From contig NC_031467.1 in the NCBI RefSeq assembly GCF_000006565.2, positions 186,001 to 250,000 on the forward strand: a DNA stretch of 64,000 nt, in the 5' to 3' direction. Made by a program: the position numbers and the translations under genes. Of this stretch, positions 1 through 11,600 are shown piece after piece; within the stretch, counting starts at the first letter, position 1, and each line of letters begins with the position of its first letter. The DNA comes from Toxoplasma gondii ME49 (lineage: Eukaryota; Apicomplexa; Conoidasida; Eucoccidiorida; Sarcocystidae). The notes below the pieces were generated by a model. That model saw nothing but the letters and a program-made list of their open reading frames with translations. It did no database searches and was not told the DNA's origin.

Positions 1-966
1 CTGTTGAGACCTCATCCTGCAGCCGCGGGCACTCGCCGCTTCTTCTCGCCGAATTCCGGGGAAAACAGACGCCGGACGCCTCGAGAGCTTGCAGGCCCTC
101 TCCGTCGCAGAGTGCGCCCGAGCATGGGCGCTGTTTCTGTTTGGAATTGCCTCTTTCTTTTGAGGATTCCCTACTACCTTTTCTGCTTCTTTCTCGGGGA
201 AACAGTTCGCTGCGAAGAAGACTCTACTGTGCCTTTCCTTGAGACGGGCTGATGCCTTCGTCTTTGACTCTCGAAATCTCCACCCCCGCGTCTAGCGTTT
301 TTGGGGTGTCTCGAGCTCGTGGAGCCGTCGTTTTTTCGCCATGTTTGATCAAGGCGGTGTACACGGGTGAAAATGTGTTTTTCGCGTTTTTCAGAAACCT
401 TTCTAGAACTCCCTTCCGTGTCTCTCTCCAGGATTTGCTTGGGGCTGGGGCGCGGGACACAGACGTGACTGCAGATGCAAGTTTTTTGCGCGATTGTCTC
501 GGCGCCTCGTCAGGTTGTTTTTCCGCTCGTTCTCCCGAATGTTCGACGTTCTCCTTCTCGCACACTCCAAATTTTTCCTCTTCCTGTCTCGGCCAAAGTT
601 ACGCTCGTTCGCCTGCGTCTTCCGGCCGCGTACACAGTAGCCCGCGAGTGCTAGCTTTAGTCTCGGGGGCAGGCGGCTGCCTCCGCAGCGGGACTCGAAA
701 AACGACTTCTCGGCTTTTCCTCTTGCAAGAAGAGAAATGAAACTTATTCCGTTGGCGCGCGCTTCCTCCAGAGAATTTTCCAGAAAATCACCCGGGAGCG
801 TTCGCGCCTGAGCCCCTAGCGTTCCTTCCCCTGCCCTGCGTGTGCGTATGGACGCCGTCCACCGCGCCAGTCAGAGAGAAGACGAAAGGTTTTTTTCTCA
901 GAAAACGAGGCGCTCTTCCTGCGAGCAGTGTGTCGGCTTCTGCGGCCTGACCGCGTATTCAGCAAG
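1..966. other. No supported gene; probable leader/promoter of the lipase
   Basis: Open frames exist here (for example 252-740, +) but none shows a recognisable domain or a splice connection to the lipase frame. The stretch is mildly pyrimidine-rich on the + strand, like the leaders in front of other start codons in this window. A short palindrome GTGTACAC lies at 357-364. I read it as upstream and 5' leader sequence of the lipase, possibly with the 3' end of an unseen neighbour. Confidence 0.4.
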
Positions 967-3900
967 ATGCCCGGAGTGGCATCTTGCGAGTTTCTGAACG
1001 AAGTTGCCGCGTCTGCGTATTTCGACCTGCCCCGCACAGAGTCCGCGGCAGCCGAGAGACGAATGGCCTCGCTTTCGAACCTTCCAAACACTGAACTGCA
1101 GACGCATTTCTCTCGACCTCCAGACTCGAGCAAGCAGCAGCCTGCGCCGCGAGGAAAGCCCTCGATCCCAAGACTCGACAGAGTCGGTGAACCTCACCGG
1201 CCGGCCTCTTCGCGCTCAAAGTCCGGCTCATTGTCTTGTGCTGAAGCCCCTTGGCCACACAGGCGACTGCCGGGGACGCCCGTCGGCTGCACAGACACAG
1301 TAGGCCGAGGCTCGAAGCTTCGAACTGAAGAGCCTTCCGGACGCGGAAACCGAGACGCCGCGCGTCCTCGCGACTCTCGCACTCCTTCCTCTTCTTCCAA
1401 CGCTTCTTCTTCTCTTTCGTCTCCTTTCAAGTCTCCTTCCAAGTCTGTCCGTACCTCGTCTTCTGCTGTCGGCGCCTGTCTGGAAGCGGGACCGAGGAGA
1501 GCTACGTCGCTCTTCGCTTACGTGTGCAGCGGCCTTTTGTTTTCTCGCAGCTTCTTCTCGGGTCTGGTCTTCAGCCGGATGATGCACTGGTGCGTCGCGT
1601 CTGCCCTGCGGTTTCTCCTTCTGAAACTTCTCCAGCTTCAGCGTCGGCGCTTCCTTGAAGTCTGCTGTGACCCCACACAGAGGTTCACACACATCCTCTC
1701 TGGCGGCCGCCTCAAGGCGGAGCGCCACAGTGTACGTACAGCCGACGGGTATGAGATCTTCTTCTACCGCCTCGCGAGGGTTTCGCGACACTGCTGCCAC
1801 ACTGCCGCGCCGCGCTGCTGCGGTGCCTCGAGTGTGCATGCATCTGGCAGAGAAGGCGGCGGCACTTCGCCGTGTCGATGCGCCTCCGTCTGTTCCGCGT
1901 CGAGAGATGAAAACGCGTTGGGCGCTTGTGGATGCCTCCAAGCCCCAGCGACCTCGGCGACTGGCCCGTGTCCGTCGCCGGTGATCAGCCGACGCGTGTT
2001 GCCCCATCCGGGGCCGCCTGCATGCGAAGTGAGTCTCCCCGCGGATGACGACGAAGCCGCTTCGGGTGTATGTACACCCGAGACTCCGCGGGAGACTTCG
2101 GAGACGCCGTCTCTGGAGGACTCCGAGGTGCGAGAAGCATGCAACATCGGCTCGCGTCGTTGTGTAGAAGGCAGCGAGAAAGGAGGGGGCTGTTCGGATG
2201 TAGCGACACCCCGCTCTGCACCAGGTGGTGGGGAGCGTGGTTCGGAAGGGGATCAGTTTCCGTCTGTTGAATTTGGTGGCGTTCTCCAGCAGGCTTTCTG
2301 CAGGGAGCGAAACGCGCAAGAGGAAGAGCGACCGTTAGTTTTTCTCCAGCATGGACTACTGGAGTCCTCGCTGAACTGGGTGAGTGGCGGCGCAGAGTCT
2401 CTCGCCTTCTTGCTCGTCGAAAACGGCTGCGACGTCTGGCTCGGGAACAACCGGGGGAACGAGTACGTTCGTTTTCTGCAGGCTGAACAACACGAGAACG
2501 AATGCCTGCCCTCGCCCGCGGCCGGCAAAGCGAAGGAGACGCAGAGCTCGACCCCGCAGACACCCGCGGCTCGTGCGGGGCTGTCTGCGGAGACAGCTGA
2601 CGAGTCTGGGGAATTGGAAAGCGTCAGTTTCCACGAGGACGCTCCTGGGACCCGGTGTCTCTTCAACTCGGCAAGCAGTCACGATGAGGGCGCCTCTCTC
2701 CGCGACTGCGAAGCTGCTGCAGAGTCAGAGAAAAGGCGTAGCCTCTGCGCCAGCGGCCTGGCGGACTGGGCTGAGCAACGACTGTGGGAGACAGTCTCTC
2801 CGGACACAGTGGCCTCCTCGGCCCATGTCGGCCCGCCTCGAGGCAGCGCATGCAGCCAGCTGTGTTGCCAGTGCACAGGTTTGACTGCGTTTCCTGCGAT
2901 TCCCGCGGCCAGCTCCTCGGCTGAAGAGCAGCGAATCCTCGGAGCTGCTTGTGTGGAGGCGGCGGGGACTCTCCTGCGCCTGCTGCGGTGCAGCCAGCCG
3001 TGCAGAAGACGCCAGGCGCGGCGTCCGAGTGCGGCAACTTCCGGATTCGAGACCAGCGAATCTGCGTCTCGATTTCCATCCCCTCCACAGTCGAGACAGC
3101 GCCTGTTTTCCTGCAGAAGAGTCGGGGGTCGGGCGAGAGAGACGAGCGCAGAGGAACAGCCTGCGTCGTCGGAGTGCAGCACTCAAGTGTCTCCAAGTCT
3201 CGCGAGCCCCGCGCCGGAAGTCTCTTGCCTCGGAGAGGACGATCGCGGTGTATGTACACCTCCTCACAGTGGTTGGTGGCCGCTCCCGCACCGGCGACGA
3301 CACCCGGCAGCGGGAGAATGTGGCGACTCAGACGCGCATGCAGTTTCGCAGGAGTCGCGGGACTGTTTTCCGCCCTTCTCGTCGATCTCTGCGGCTTCTG
3401 CGCAAACGTGGACGTTCCACGACATGGCCGAGTTCGACGTACCTGCGATGCTGCACCACATTCTCTCTCTTCCGGCTTCCGTCGGCGGCGGGGTGTTGCC
3501 AGGCCAACAGACTTCAGAGCCGCGACGTCTGAGGAAAGTGTGGGCGTTCGGCCAGTCGCAAGGAGCTGCGCAGTTGCTGGCCTTGACGAGCACCTTCCCC
3601 GGAGTCTGTCTCCTCGTCCACTCGCTCGTGCTCTTCTCGCCGCCGGTCGTCTTGCATCCTCTCTCCTCTCTGTCGCTCTCTACGCAGCTGCTGATCTCCC
3701 TTGGGCTGAGACACCCGGCGTCGCTGCTGAGAGGCATCAAAGTCGCGGAGGCGCTCTTCCCTTCGCCGGCGCTGTCGATCTTTGGAGACTGCGTGGCGGG
3801 GCACAGACTCATGGGCTTCTACACTGGAGACATCGCCTGGCAGCAGAGATGCATCAACTTCAAGTTCACGCCCAGTGGCGGAACGAGCAAACTGAACTTC

Positions 3901-4826
3901 CAGCACTGGCTCGGCATCATGCATGGCGGCGAGCCTCTGGGCCGGCGTGTACGTACACCCGAGGCGCGACGGCGCCGCGAGGCCGAGGCGCGGCGCGAAC
4001 ATGCGCTACACGTTCTGGAGAAAGTCGCAGACGAAGGAGACGCCGCGCCAGGCCCCGCCGCCTACCCTCTAGAAAACATCACCTGCCCCGTGCATGCATT
4101 TTTCGGCGGAAAAGACAACCTCGTCAACGCAGGTGAGGAAACCGCGAAGGAGACGGCAAGCAGGGACAGCCAGAGAGAGTGAGAACGGGGAAGCGGAGAC
4201 GTGGAAGAGCGGGGAAAGGGAAGGCAGAAAGAGAACACAAAGGGAAGGAAGAGGAGGAGCGAAGAGGCGCGAGGCGAACAGCAGGTGTTTCCGTTGGAGT
4301 TGAGGGGGAGACTTTTGTGAGTCGCCACTATTTGTTTTTCCTCGGGAGAAAAGAGTAAGCAAACGGTGGGAAGTGGTGGAGAAGATCCGGTGGGTTTGAG
4401 TACTTCAGCTGGCTTTTCCCCCTTTTTCAAAATGCAAGTGTTGCATCTCTCGGCGAATCCCTCAAACCTCAGAAAACGGTGAGAAAACGGCTGTCGGAAG
4501 AAGTCCGAAGAGAGCCGGCCCGCCGGCAGCGTTTCGATGTATGTACACGCTGGGAGCTTCTCCGTCTGTCCCTGCGTTGTGTGACTTTCCTGACATTTAG
4601 CAGACACACCGATCCAAGACGCATTCATCGATCGCAGAGTTGCTGTCTTCGCTGTCGTTTTGTCTCTGCAGAAGCGTCGGTGGCGTACCTCTCCGAGTGT
4701 GTGGACAGAAACCTTTTGTCGGTTGACTTTTGGCCAGACGCGGGACATCTCGATTTCGGCTGGGCGCGCGCCCGCCGGTGGGACCTTTATCCGGACCTCG
4801 TTCGGCGAATTCTTTCTCATTCTTGA
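967..4826 (+). CDS. Acid-lipase-type alpha/beta hydrolase (AB-hydrolase-associated lipase), two exons
   Basis: Exons 967-4132 and 4672-4826 join in phase 1 (CAG|GTGAGG ... CTCTGCAG|AA) to give about 1106 residues. The fold matches lysosomal/gastric acid lipases, which hydrolyse triglycerides or cholesteryl esters. Visible in order: a hydrophobic stretch at about residues 180-225 that may be a signal anchor; the family N-terminal motif HSVRTADGYEI; the oxyanion loop HGLLESSLNW (His462); DVWLGNNRGN; WTFHDMAEFDVPAM; the nucleophile elbow GQSQG (Ser864); GGTSKLNFQHW; the acid GGKDNLVN (Asp1050). Exon 2 supplies the catalytic histidine in DAGHLDF (His1081). All catalytic residues are intact. Family members are about 400 residues; the excess is an N-terminal low-complexity extension and inserts, the largest about 310 residues between LGNNRGN and the WTFHDM motif. 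The start is the first ATG of the open frame; an upstream exon is not excluded. Physiological substrate unknown. Confidence 0.88.
1731..1740. repeat. Dispersed palindrome TGTACGTACA, lipase copy 1
   Basis: A perfect 10-base palindrome of the GTGTA-NN-TACAC class, inside the lipase coding region. It encodes the V-R-T of the conserved HSVRTADGY motif (codons GTA CGT ACA), so protein constraint alone could explain this copy. Confidence 0.5.
2063..2080. repeat. Dispersed inverted repeat, longest copy (8-bp arms)
   Basis: CGGGTGTA-TG-TACACCCG: two perfect 8-base arms around a TG centre, inside the low-complexity region of the lipase, read as G-V-C-T-P (codons GTA TGT ACA). This is the longest perfect copy of the motif in the window. 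Confidence 0.75.
3247..3260. repeat. Dispersed inverted repeat, lipase copy 3
   Basis: GGTGTA-TG-TACACC: perfect 6-base arms around TG, in the low-complexity insert of the lipase, read as G-V-C-T-P in the same codon phase as the copy at 2063. Confidence 0.7.
3947..3958. repeat. Dispersed palindrome, lipase copy 4
   Basis: GTGTACGTACAC is a perfect 12-base palindrome in the lipase coding region, read as R-V-R-T-P (codons GTA CGT ACA), again in the same phase. Confidence 0.65.
4133..4671 (+). other. Intron of the lipase gene
   Basis: A GT-AG intron of 539 bases. The donor is CAG|GTGAGG and the acceptor follows a pyrimidine-rich run ending TTTTGTCTCTGCAG. Removing it restores the C-terminal catalytic-His block of the lipase in frame. 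It contains one copy of the TGTATGTACA inverted repeat (4538-4547). Confidence 0.85.
4538..4547. repeat. Dispersed inverted repeat in the lipase intron
   Basis: TGTA-TG-TACA, 4-base arms around TG. It is the fifth member of the class within 2.8 kb and the only one of these five that is not coding. Confidence 0.5.
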
Positions 4827-7800
4827 CAGAGGATTCTGATTCCTTCCCAAGGAGCAAGATGGCTGCGAGGAATGTGTACACAGAGCGATAGGAAACACCT
4901 GCAGTGAATCCCCTGATTATTTTCAAGTAGCAAGGCTTCGGCCTCCGTCGTCTCTGGGTTTCGACGGAGTGTCCAGCGCATGATAGTCTTGGCCTCCGCA
5001 AACCGGTGTGTGACTCAGCGAGAGACGCGGAACGTTTGCGGCGGAGCGTGAAGGGGGGCGCGGCGTCGCCTTCCCCAGTGTGGATGCAATCCGATCGAAA
5101 TATGTCTTCCGTTCAGAGTTAAAGGACAAGGGGCGCTCGAGCTGGACGGAGAGCGGGATTTTCTTTTGAAAGCCAGTTCGGGCCACCCCCTCTTTGTACG
5201 AATGTGTGCTTTGAGTAACGTTGACGACTTCGTTTCCTTCCAAGTTCTCATAGTTGAGCGTGGATGACTGAATGCACCCGAGACTGCGTCGAGAATACGT
5301 TGTCAGAGTCTGAGAGCCAGGATTTCCAGTCCGACCCCAGGCCGGTTGTTCCACTCTCCGATCACCCGTCCAACCCTCTCCGTCGTCGTGGCGTACACTT
5401 CGTTCTTAACCAAGACGACGATGTGCCTACGGTGACCACCCTACGCAAACGCATATACTTTTGTTATACTGTCCCTATAGGTATCTATATCTATGTATAT
5501 ATGTATGTATACGTGTGTATATGTGTTTGTGCGCATGTGAATGGTTTACTTGACGCAGGGGATTGGAGAGGAGGGTATAGCGGCATCTTGTTGTGAAAGC
5601 CGTCACACAGACTGGATGACGGAGAGGCGTTACAGCGCTGGTTTTCGGTGTATGCAGAAGAGTGAAAATGGACTTGTTTGTTCCAAAGAACGTCGCTTTT
5701 CGAGGAGCCAAGGGAGAAAAATGTCAAGTGAAGAGCGAACGCTGTGCGGAGGGGGACGCGAACCCCGGCCCGAAGCTTCTGTGTTGTGTCTTGTTGGTTA
5801 GGACTTTTGAAAAATTCATCCGCTTCGCTGAGGGGAAGCTCATAGCGAATTCCTGGAGGGACTTCGTCGCCGCTGAGCTAATGCGGACGCTCTCGTTGAG
5901 AGAAGAGTTTACGAGTTGTTTACTTCCATTTCCATGTTTTCCGCTTTTCAACCTTCGCAGAGCGTGTCTGTGCATCCAGAGGATCACGGCCGCAACAGAC
6001 GCTGCATGAAATCGCACAGCAAGTAAAGTTCGCTGAGACACGCGGGTGTCTTTGCTTGAAGCGAAACCCGGGAGACGGAACGAGACTCGAACTGGGGGAT
6101 CCACGCTGCAGCTTCCCTAAAGAAGTTGACCCAGAAAAATTTCACTTGACACATGCAAGCTTTCAACGCAAACACGTGAATATGCATCTGTGTTCAGGAC
6201 CTTGTATTTATATAAAAACATATGTCTGTATACTTTGGAAAAGTTGTTGATGTTGGTAGAGGTGGTCAAGCTTCGGGCGCCGGATGTGGTTGGAGAACAG
6301 GCCATCCCGTAGACGGCTCACAAATTTTATAGCTCTCTATAGAGGAAATTGAAGCTCTGTTTGAAAGACCAGACACTTGCTTTTCGCAGATGGTAAACTC
6401 GTTCAGCAGGATGCGACTCAGAGGAGACGATGACGGCAGTCACAGGATGCAGGGGACTCATTTACTCGGCAGTGAAGAAAAATACAAATTCCTGCTGCAC
6501 TTCGCTCACCAACACATCAACTGTGGTTTGACACCGAAACTTCTTTTCTGCTTAAGTGGTCGGTCTTCTCTGTAGACCACCGGTGAACACTGGACCCTCT
6601 GAAGACGCGTACACAAGCAAGCGTATACACTTTGGCTGTTGCCACCACTGAGTTACAGGAGGCAGCGCGACCCACTTTGTCGGCAGCGCGAGCTGAATGC
6701 CACATATCGTGATGGAAATTGCCTCCCTTTTGAGATGACATCGTTTTTACTGTGGCTGTAGGTGAAAGCGAACTCCAGAGTTTATCTCCTCTGAGACAGT
6801 GGATAACGTGTACATGCTTGTTCCGTCATTCGTTGACTATGTTTCCCTTTGCGGGGAGAGCACAGAGCCTCCATCCCTACATGGAGCGTTGCTGATCGAA
6901 AAGCTGTATTCGTATTCAAATTTAGTGAAGCTGGCACTTTCACAACTGCTTACGGATGTGGCTAGAAGCGAAGTAGCCTGTGGCTGCTAGCTGGTTCTAG
7001 GCATCCACACTGCAATCGTGGCGTAACGGTTCTGACCAAGTCAAACCTGTCTGTTTCAAGCTCCTCGCAGACGGTGTGCACTCCCACTGCATGAAGTCGA
7101 TCCGGCGCAGATGCCCACTTGCTTTTGTTCACTTACTAGCGAATGGAATTTAATGTCGCGAGGCTCATGCACAGCGCTGTTGAACCTGACGTTACACTTT
7201 CTGCGCAGTCTGGAAGGCGACCAGACACACGTCCGGCATAGAGATCGTAGCTCTACCTTGTAGTGTAATTATCACAGTGTAAATAGCTTTTGTCGCTGTG
7301 CAACTGATCCGGGGTTCAGAACTGGACAACTATGATCGAATACACAGAGGGTTCTATAACAATCCATCCAGATTACGAAGTTCCGTCAAATCGCACTAGC
7401 CAGCGGTCGCCAATACACGTTCCAGGGGACGCCGCGTTTATTCATCGATTAAAACTTTCGGAAAATGCTCAACTGGTGTGTTCTGTCAGAAGCAAAGATA
7501 TTAAGGCTTCTATGACGGTAAGACCACGCAAGCATTTGCCTCAGGCCGGCGATGCATGTGCACGCTTTGGTCGAGGATCGTGGGAGTTTGTGGTCGATGT
7601 CAGTTGCTCGGAAGAACCATTTAATTTCGGCAAAGGACCACTTTGCGGAGAGAGCAGTTGCAATCTTTGTTGCTCTTTCGAATTTTTCCGATCTTCTGCT
7701 ATTTCTCGCGGCACATCCGAACCCCCGTTGCTCTCTCGGGAACGGTGAACTGCCGTTCGTATTAGGAAAGGCATTCCATTTCCCTAGTCCAAAGAATCGA

Positions 7801-8680
7801 GACGATATTGGCATTTTCTCTACCTCAACTTGGCGGCACCCACGCAGAAGATTGTAGTCAGCATCGCTGTTCATAAACTTAGACCACTCTGCGTATCCTT
7901 ACTGACTGGCTACGTAAGAACTTCTGAGTGCGTGGTTCCCATGGCTACATACACACGTGGATATATGGCCATTTCTGTTAATTTATACATATCTGGTGTC
8001 AAATACGAGGTTCAACGGCGACAACGCGGACTTTAGATGATGGTTCGAGTTCTACGATTGGGCTTGCTTGCTAAATGTACGCGTCTTTGTTGTTTCAAAT
8101 GCTGTGCCATAGACTGATTGTGCCTCGGTTCGTCGCAAGCATGGCGCCACCGACCTGTGAATGCTAGGCTTTCGACTTTTTTCAGACGTTGTCTGGCGAC
8201 AAGGCCCTTTCGTTTCAGATTGTACTTCTCATCGACGCGGCGCAGTTTTCTGTAGCTTTTCCATCCTTCAGGACGCGGTGGGGACTCCTATCTCTTCCCT
8301 CCTTCTGTTCTACAGCAGGAGCTGCCTCTTCCCCTGATCCGGACATAAAGATTCACTGCCTCTGTTATTTCTTATCATGGGCTTCCGCAACGCGAGTTTT
8401 GTTGCTGGGTACACTTTTCGACCCTGCGGCATGTGCAAATCAGCTTCCAACATATTTCTATGACTCCAAGTTCTCAAACACAACTCCTTGTTTTTTATGA
8501 CGATGGCAACTTTCATGAACACATACCTCGATAACCTGGTACATTAGCGAAAAGCGTACACGGATCTGCCTCTATATTTCCAAACACCTCCACTCTCCTC
8601 TCGGACGGGCCGGCACACGCGGGACAACAACTACTCAAAGACATCGCGTTCTACGAATTTCAAGATCTCTTGTCTGCCTC
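4827..8680. other. Intergenic region with no supported gene
   Basis: Almost 4 kb with only short open frames in all six frames and lower GC than the lipase gene. The frame at 7332-7748 (+, 138 codons) is Cys- and Ser-containing but has no recognisable motif. A TGTGTACACA palindrome lies at 4874-4883. A TA/TG-rich microsatellite lies at 5481-5540. The right part should contain the promoter of family member A. Confidence 0.5.
5481..5540. repeat. TA/TG-rich microsatellite
   Basis: Imperfect alternation of TATC, TATG, ATGT and TGTG units over about 60 bases. It is alternating purine-pyrimidine sequence with no coding potential. Confidence 0.8.
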
Positions 8681-11600
8681 ATGTTTGCTACCGGAGCGTT
8701 TCGGTCCTTCAGCCTCAAGCGCCCTGCCCGGCGCCTCTCTCGTGGCATATTTTCGAGAAAGCCTTCTGTTTCACCAGAAGGGGCAGAGCCTCTGCACGAA
8801 AGCAAAGGTTCTCCTTCTGCCGCAAGAAGAGAGAAAGGCAGACAAAGCAGATCGCAGTCAGCAGACGCGCGGCACTCTCGCTACGAGAGGTGGTGGACTT
8901 TCCTCTCGAAGAAAAGCTCCGCAAGCTTCCCGGAACAACATGAAGGGACGTTCACTGAGATCCACAATCTTGACCACCAACGATATGGAAGCCCGAGAGA
9001 CGCAAACGGCAGAGGTACAAGGAACGCAGATGCACAGGTGCCAAGCATGGTGCAAGCGAAGAAAGACACGGAGAAAGCCGGAGAAGTAACTGGTCAAGCA
9101 GAAGTGAGTAACAGGGGGGACTGAGTGTGGCTTTTTGAAACATCCTTGAATTGCGGACAGGCGGTGTGTCTGCATCGTAGAAACACTCGGATCAGCTCTT
9201 CCCTTCGTGCTACACCGTGTTGAATAGAAAGGCGCAAAGAGACAGGCGACCATGTACAAGTAAGGTTTCGTCTTCTCCGTATCTCCTGGAAAAGCGAACA
9301 TTCATTACATGCCAATCGTCTGCCTTCTCTTTTCGTTACCACAGTCTCGACTTTGACACCGTACAGTGCCTCAACCACGCGGCAGAAACCACACCGTTTC
9401 TACCATGAGACACAGGTTTTGTGTTCCGGCGTCGAGCATTATTGATGTTGCCTATCAGGTCCAAGTGTGTTGTTTCCTCGGTCTGTTCCTGTTGTGATAC
9501 TCTAATCCTTCGAAGTTCTCAGTGCCGCAGGGGCGTTCCCAGGTACTGCGGGGAAAACCATGACCACGCTGAACAGAATCGCTGTAGAAAGCCATTCGGC
9601 ACCGACGTGAGCGTGTTGAAATAGAAAGTCGGCACTCGCGTTGAATCAGGAGAGGGGAAGTTGACCGTGTTGTAGGGCGTTTTTTCGTGCTGCTCTGCAG
9701 GTCGACGCTAGAGGGAGTCCGGAGTTTCTCACTTCTGCAGTGGAGAACGCACGTACCTATTTTCTTGGTGCGGGCAACCCGTGGCCCGCGCCCGGACTTG
9801 GTCGCTGCAGTTCACTTCACTCTTTGGGCTCTCTTTCGTCCTCCGCGCAGGGCAGTCATTCCACACACTCTCGGAACTCAATGGAAACCCCTTATTCGCA
9901 GGGGCCGTGCGGCTCTATGTATATAGCCGGCGCTGAAATGTGCAACGGCACAGGTCAAAACTACTCGATGATTCCGAGTGTTCCGTCCTCTGGAAGGAGT
10001 TCCTGCCACTTCTTTCTTCCAGACACGGAACGACTAACGGGGAAATCCGCGAAAGGAAAGGCTACTCGACATTTCGGTCGCGGAGATGACACGATTCAGT
10101 GCAGAGAGGACCGCATTTGCAACGCAGGGACACGCGCTCATATCGTCTCCAGGGAAGCAAAGACGAAATTCCCCGCTACACCGTTTTCGGAGCAGTTGCA
10201 ATCGAGTGGGTCGCCCGCCAGACGCGGGCGAGAGACGCCAGGGAGAGCGCGACGAAGAGTTGAAATGACTCACGAACCGCGTCCTCGCGGTCTGCGCAGA
10301 CGGCGGAAGCGCGAAACGAGCGAAGAAGACTCCTCGGAACTTTCGTCTGTATCGGCGAGTGGCTCAACTCCACGGGATGGCGACTTGGTAGGCCGGTATG
10401 GCAGAGGACGCGAAAGCGGACACGGGGTGCGGAGAGGTTCTCGTGAACGCTCTCCTGGTGAGAGCTTGGAGCATTTGCCCACAAAGAATATTCAGTCTGG
10501 TTCATCCAGCGAAGGCTGTGCGGGGCTGGAACTCCAAACGTACACAGAGCGTCCCTCCCCTCCTGGCTTGCACCTCTCTGTGTGTCGCCTTTTGTCCACG
10601 CCTCGGCCCGCCACTTCCCAAAACGCCTGCTGTGTGAAAGAACCGAAGAGGACTACGCTTCAGGCCCCGCGAGAGCAGAAAGGGCTTCAAAGTCTTACCC
10701 GGAGTGGATCTCTTTCGGAAAAAGACGAAGACTACGACAGCGCGCACTGGCACGAACTTTCTTGTCAACTGAGTGCCGCGTTCCACTCCAGTCGTCTTTC
10801 GGAGGACCTCGACGACGAGCCGCTCTCTCAACGAAGTGTGCCTTGCGGTGCTTCGTCTGAAAAAACCGCCGATTCGCGAGTTTCATCGGCGGGTAAAAGC
10901 TCATCGAGTCCTCCCGCAGGTAGCGAACAGACCTTGGTGGCTCTGCCCGCTTCACTGAGAGAAAAGCCCTTCGGGCTACACGTCAGCGAACGGAGTGAGA
11001 CCCCTGTGCCCAGCAGCCACTGTACGTTGCTCGCATCTTGTGCCTCTGCTGAATGTGTGTTTTCCCGCTGTGCTTCTTTCCTTGGTACGTGTGCACCTCT
11101 CCTCTCAGGTTCGCGTGAGTCGGGACGGGGAAGTCCAGTTTCCAGTGGACCGACCAGCAAGACGCTAGAGCGAACTCGTGCCGACGAAAAAAAAAGGGAA
11201 CACCTCAAAAATCAGCCGGACCTTTCAGAGGATACACTCGCTGGTTCTACCCAGAATGCGGCTGTCAGGCTGTGCAGAGCCAACACTTTCGCGCCTCCGC
11301 CCGGAGTCGAGGCAAGACACGAAAACGGAGAAGGAAAGAAGGGGGAGGGACTTCCGAGAAGGTTGGGCGCTGGAGCATCAGCGGAGTGTGGTTTTGAACA
11401 GGCAGACAGTGAACGGGAGATTTCCTCGCCATCTATGGAAGACTGGCAAACGCGTGGCCCCCCGTGTAAGCAAGGCTGCTCTCGTCGACCCGGGGAGGCT
11501 CCGCCCATGTGCAACGAAAGCAGTGTGCATTCCTCCTCCGGTTCCCATTCGTTTTTTTCTCTGTCGTCCACTTCCTCCTCGTCTTCATGTGGGTCTTCTT

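Noticed and set aside
1228..2319. 363-codon open frame on the minus strand
   Set aside because: It lies antisense to the lipase N-terminal region, has no domain, and its amino-acid make-up (Arg/Ala/Ser-rich) is what GC-rich low-complexity coding sequence gives in other frames.
7332..7748. 138-codon + frame between the lipase and member A
   Set aside because: No motif, no convincing splice context, and the flanks are AT-rich intergenic sequence.
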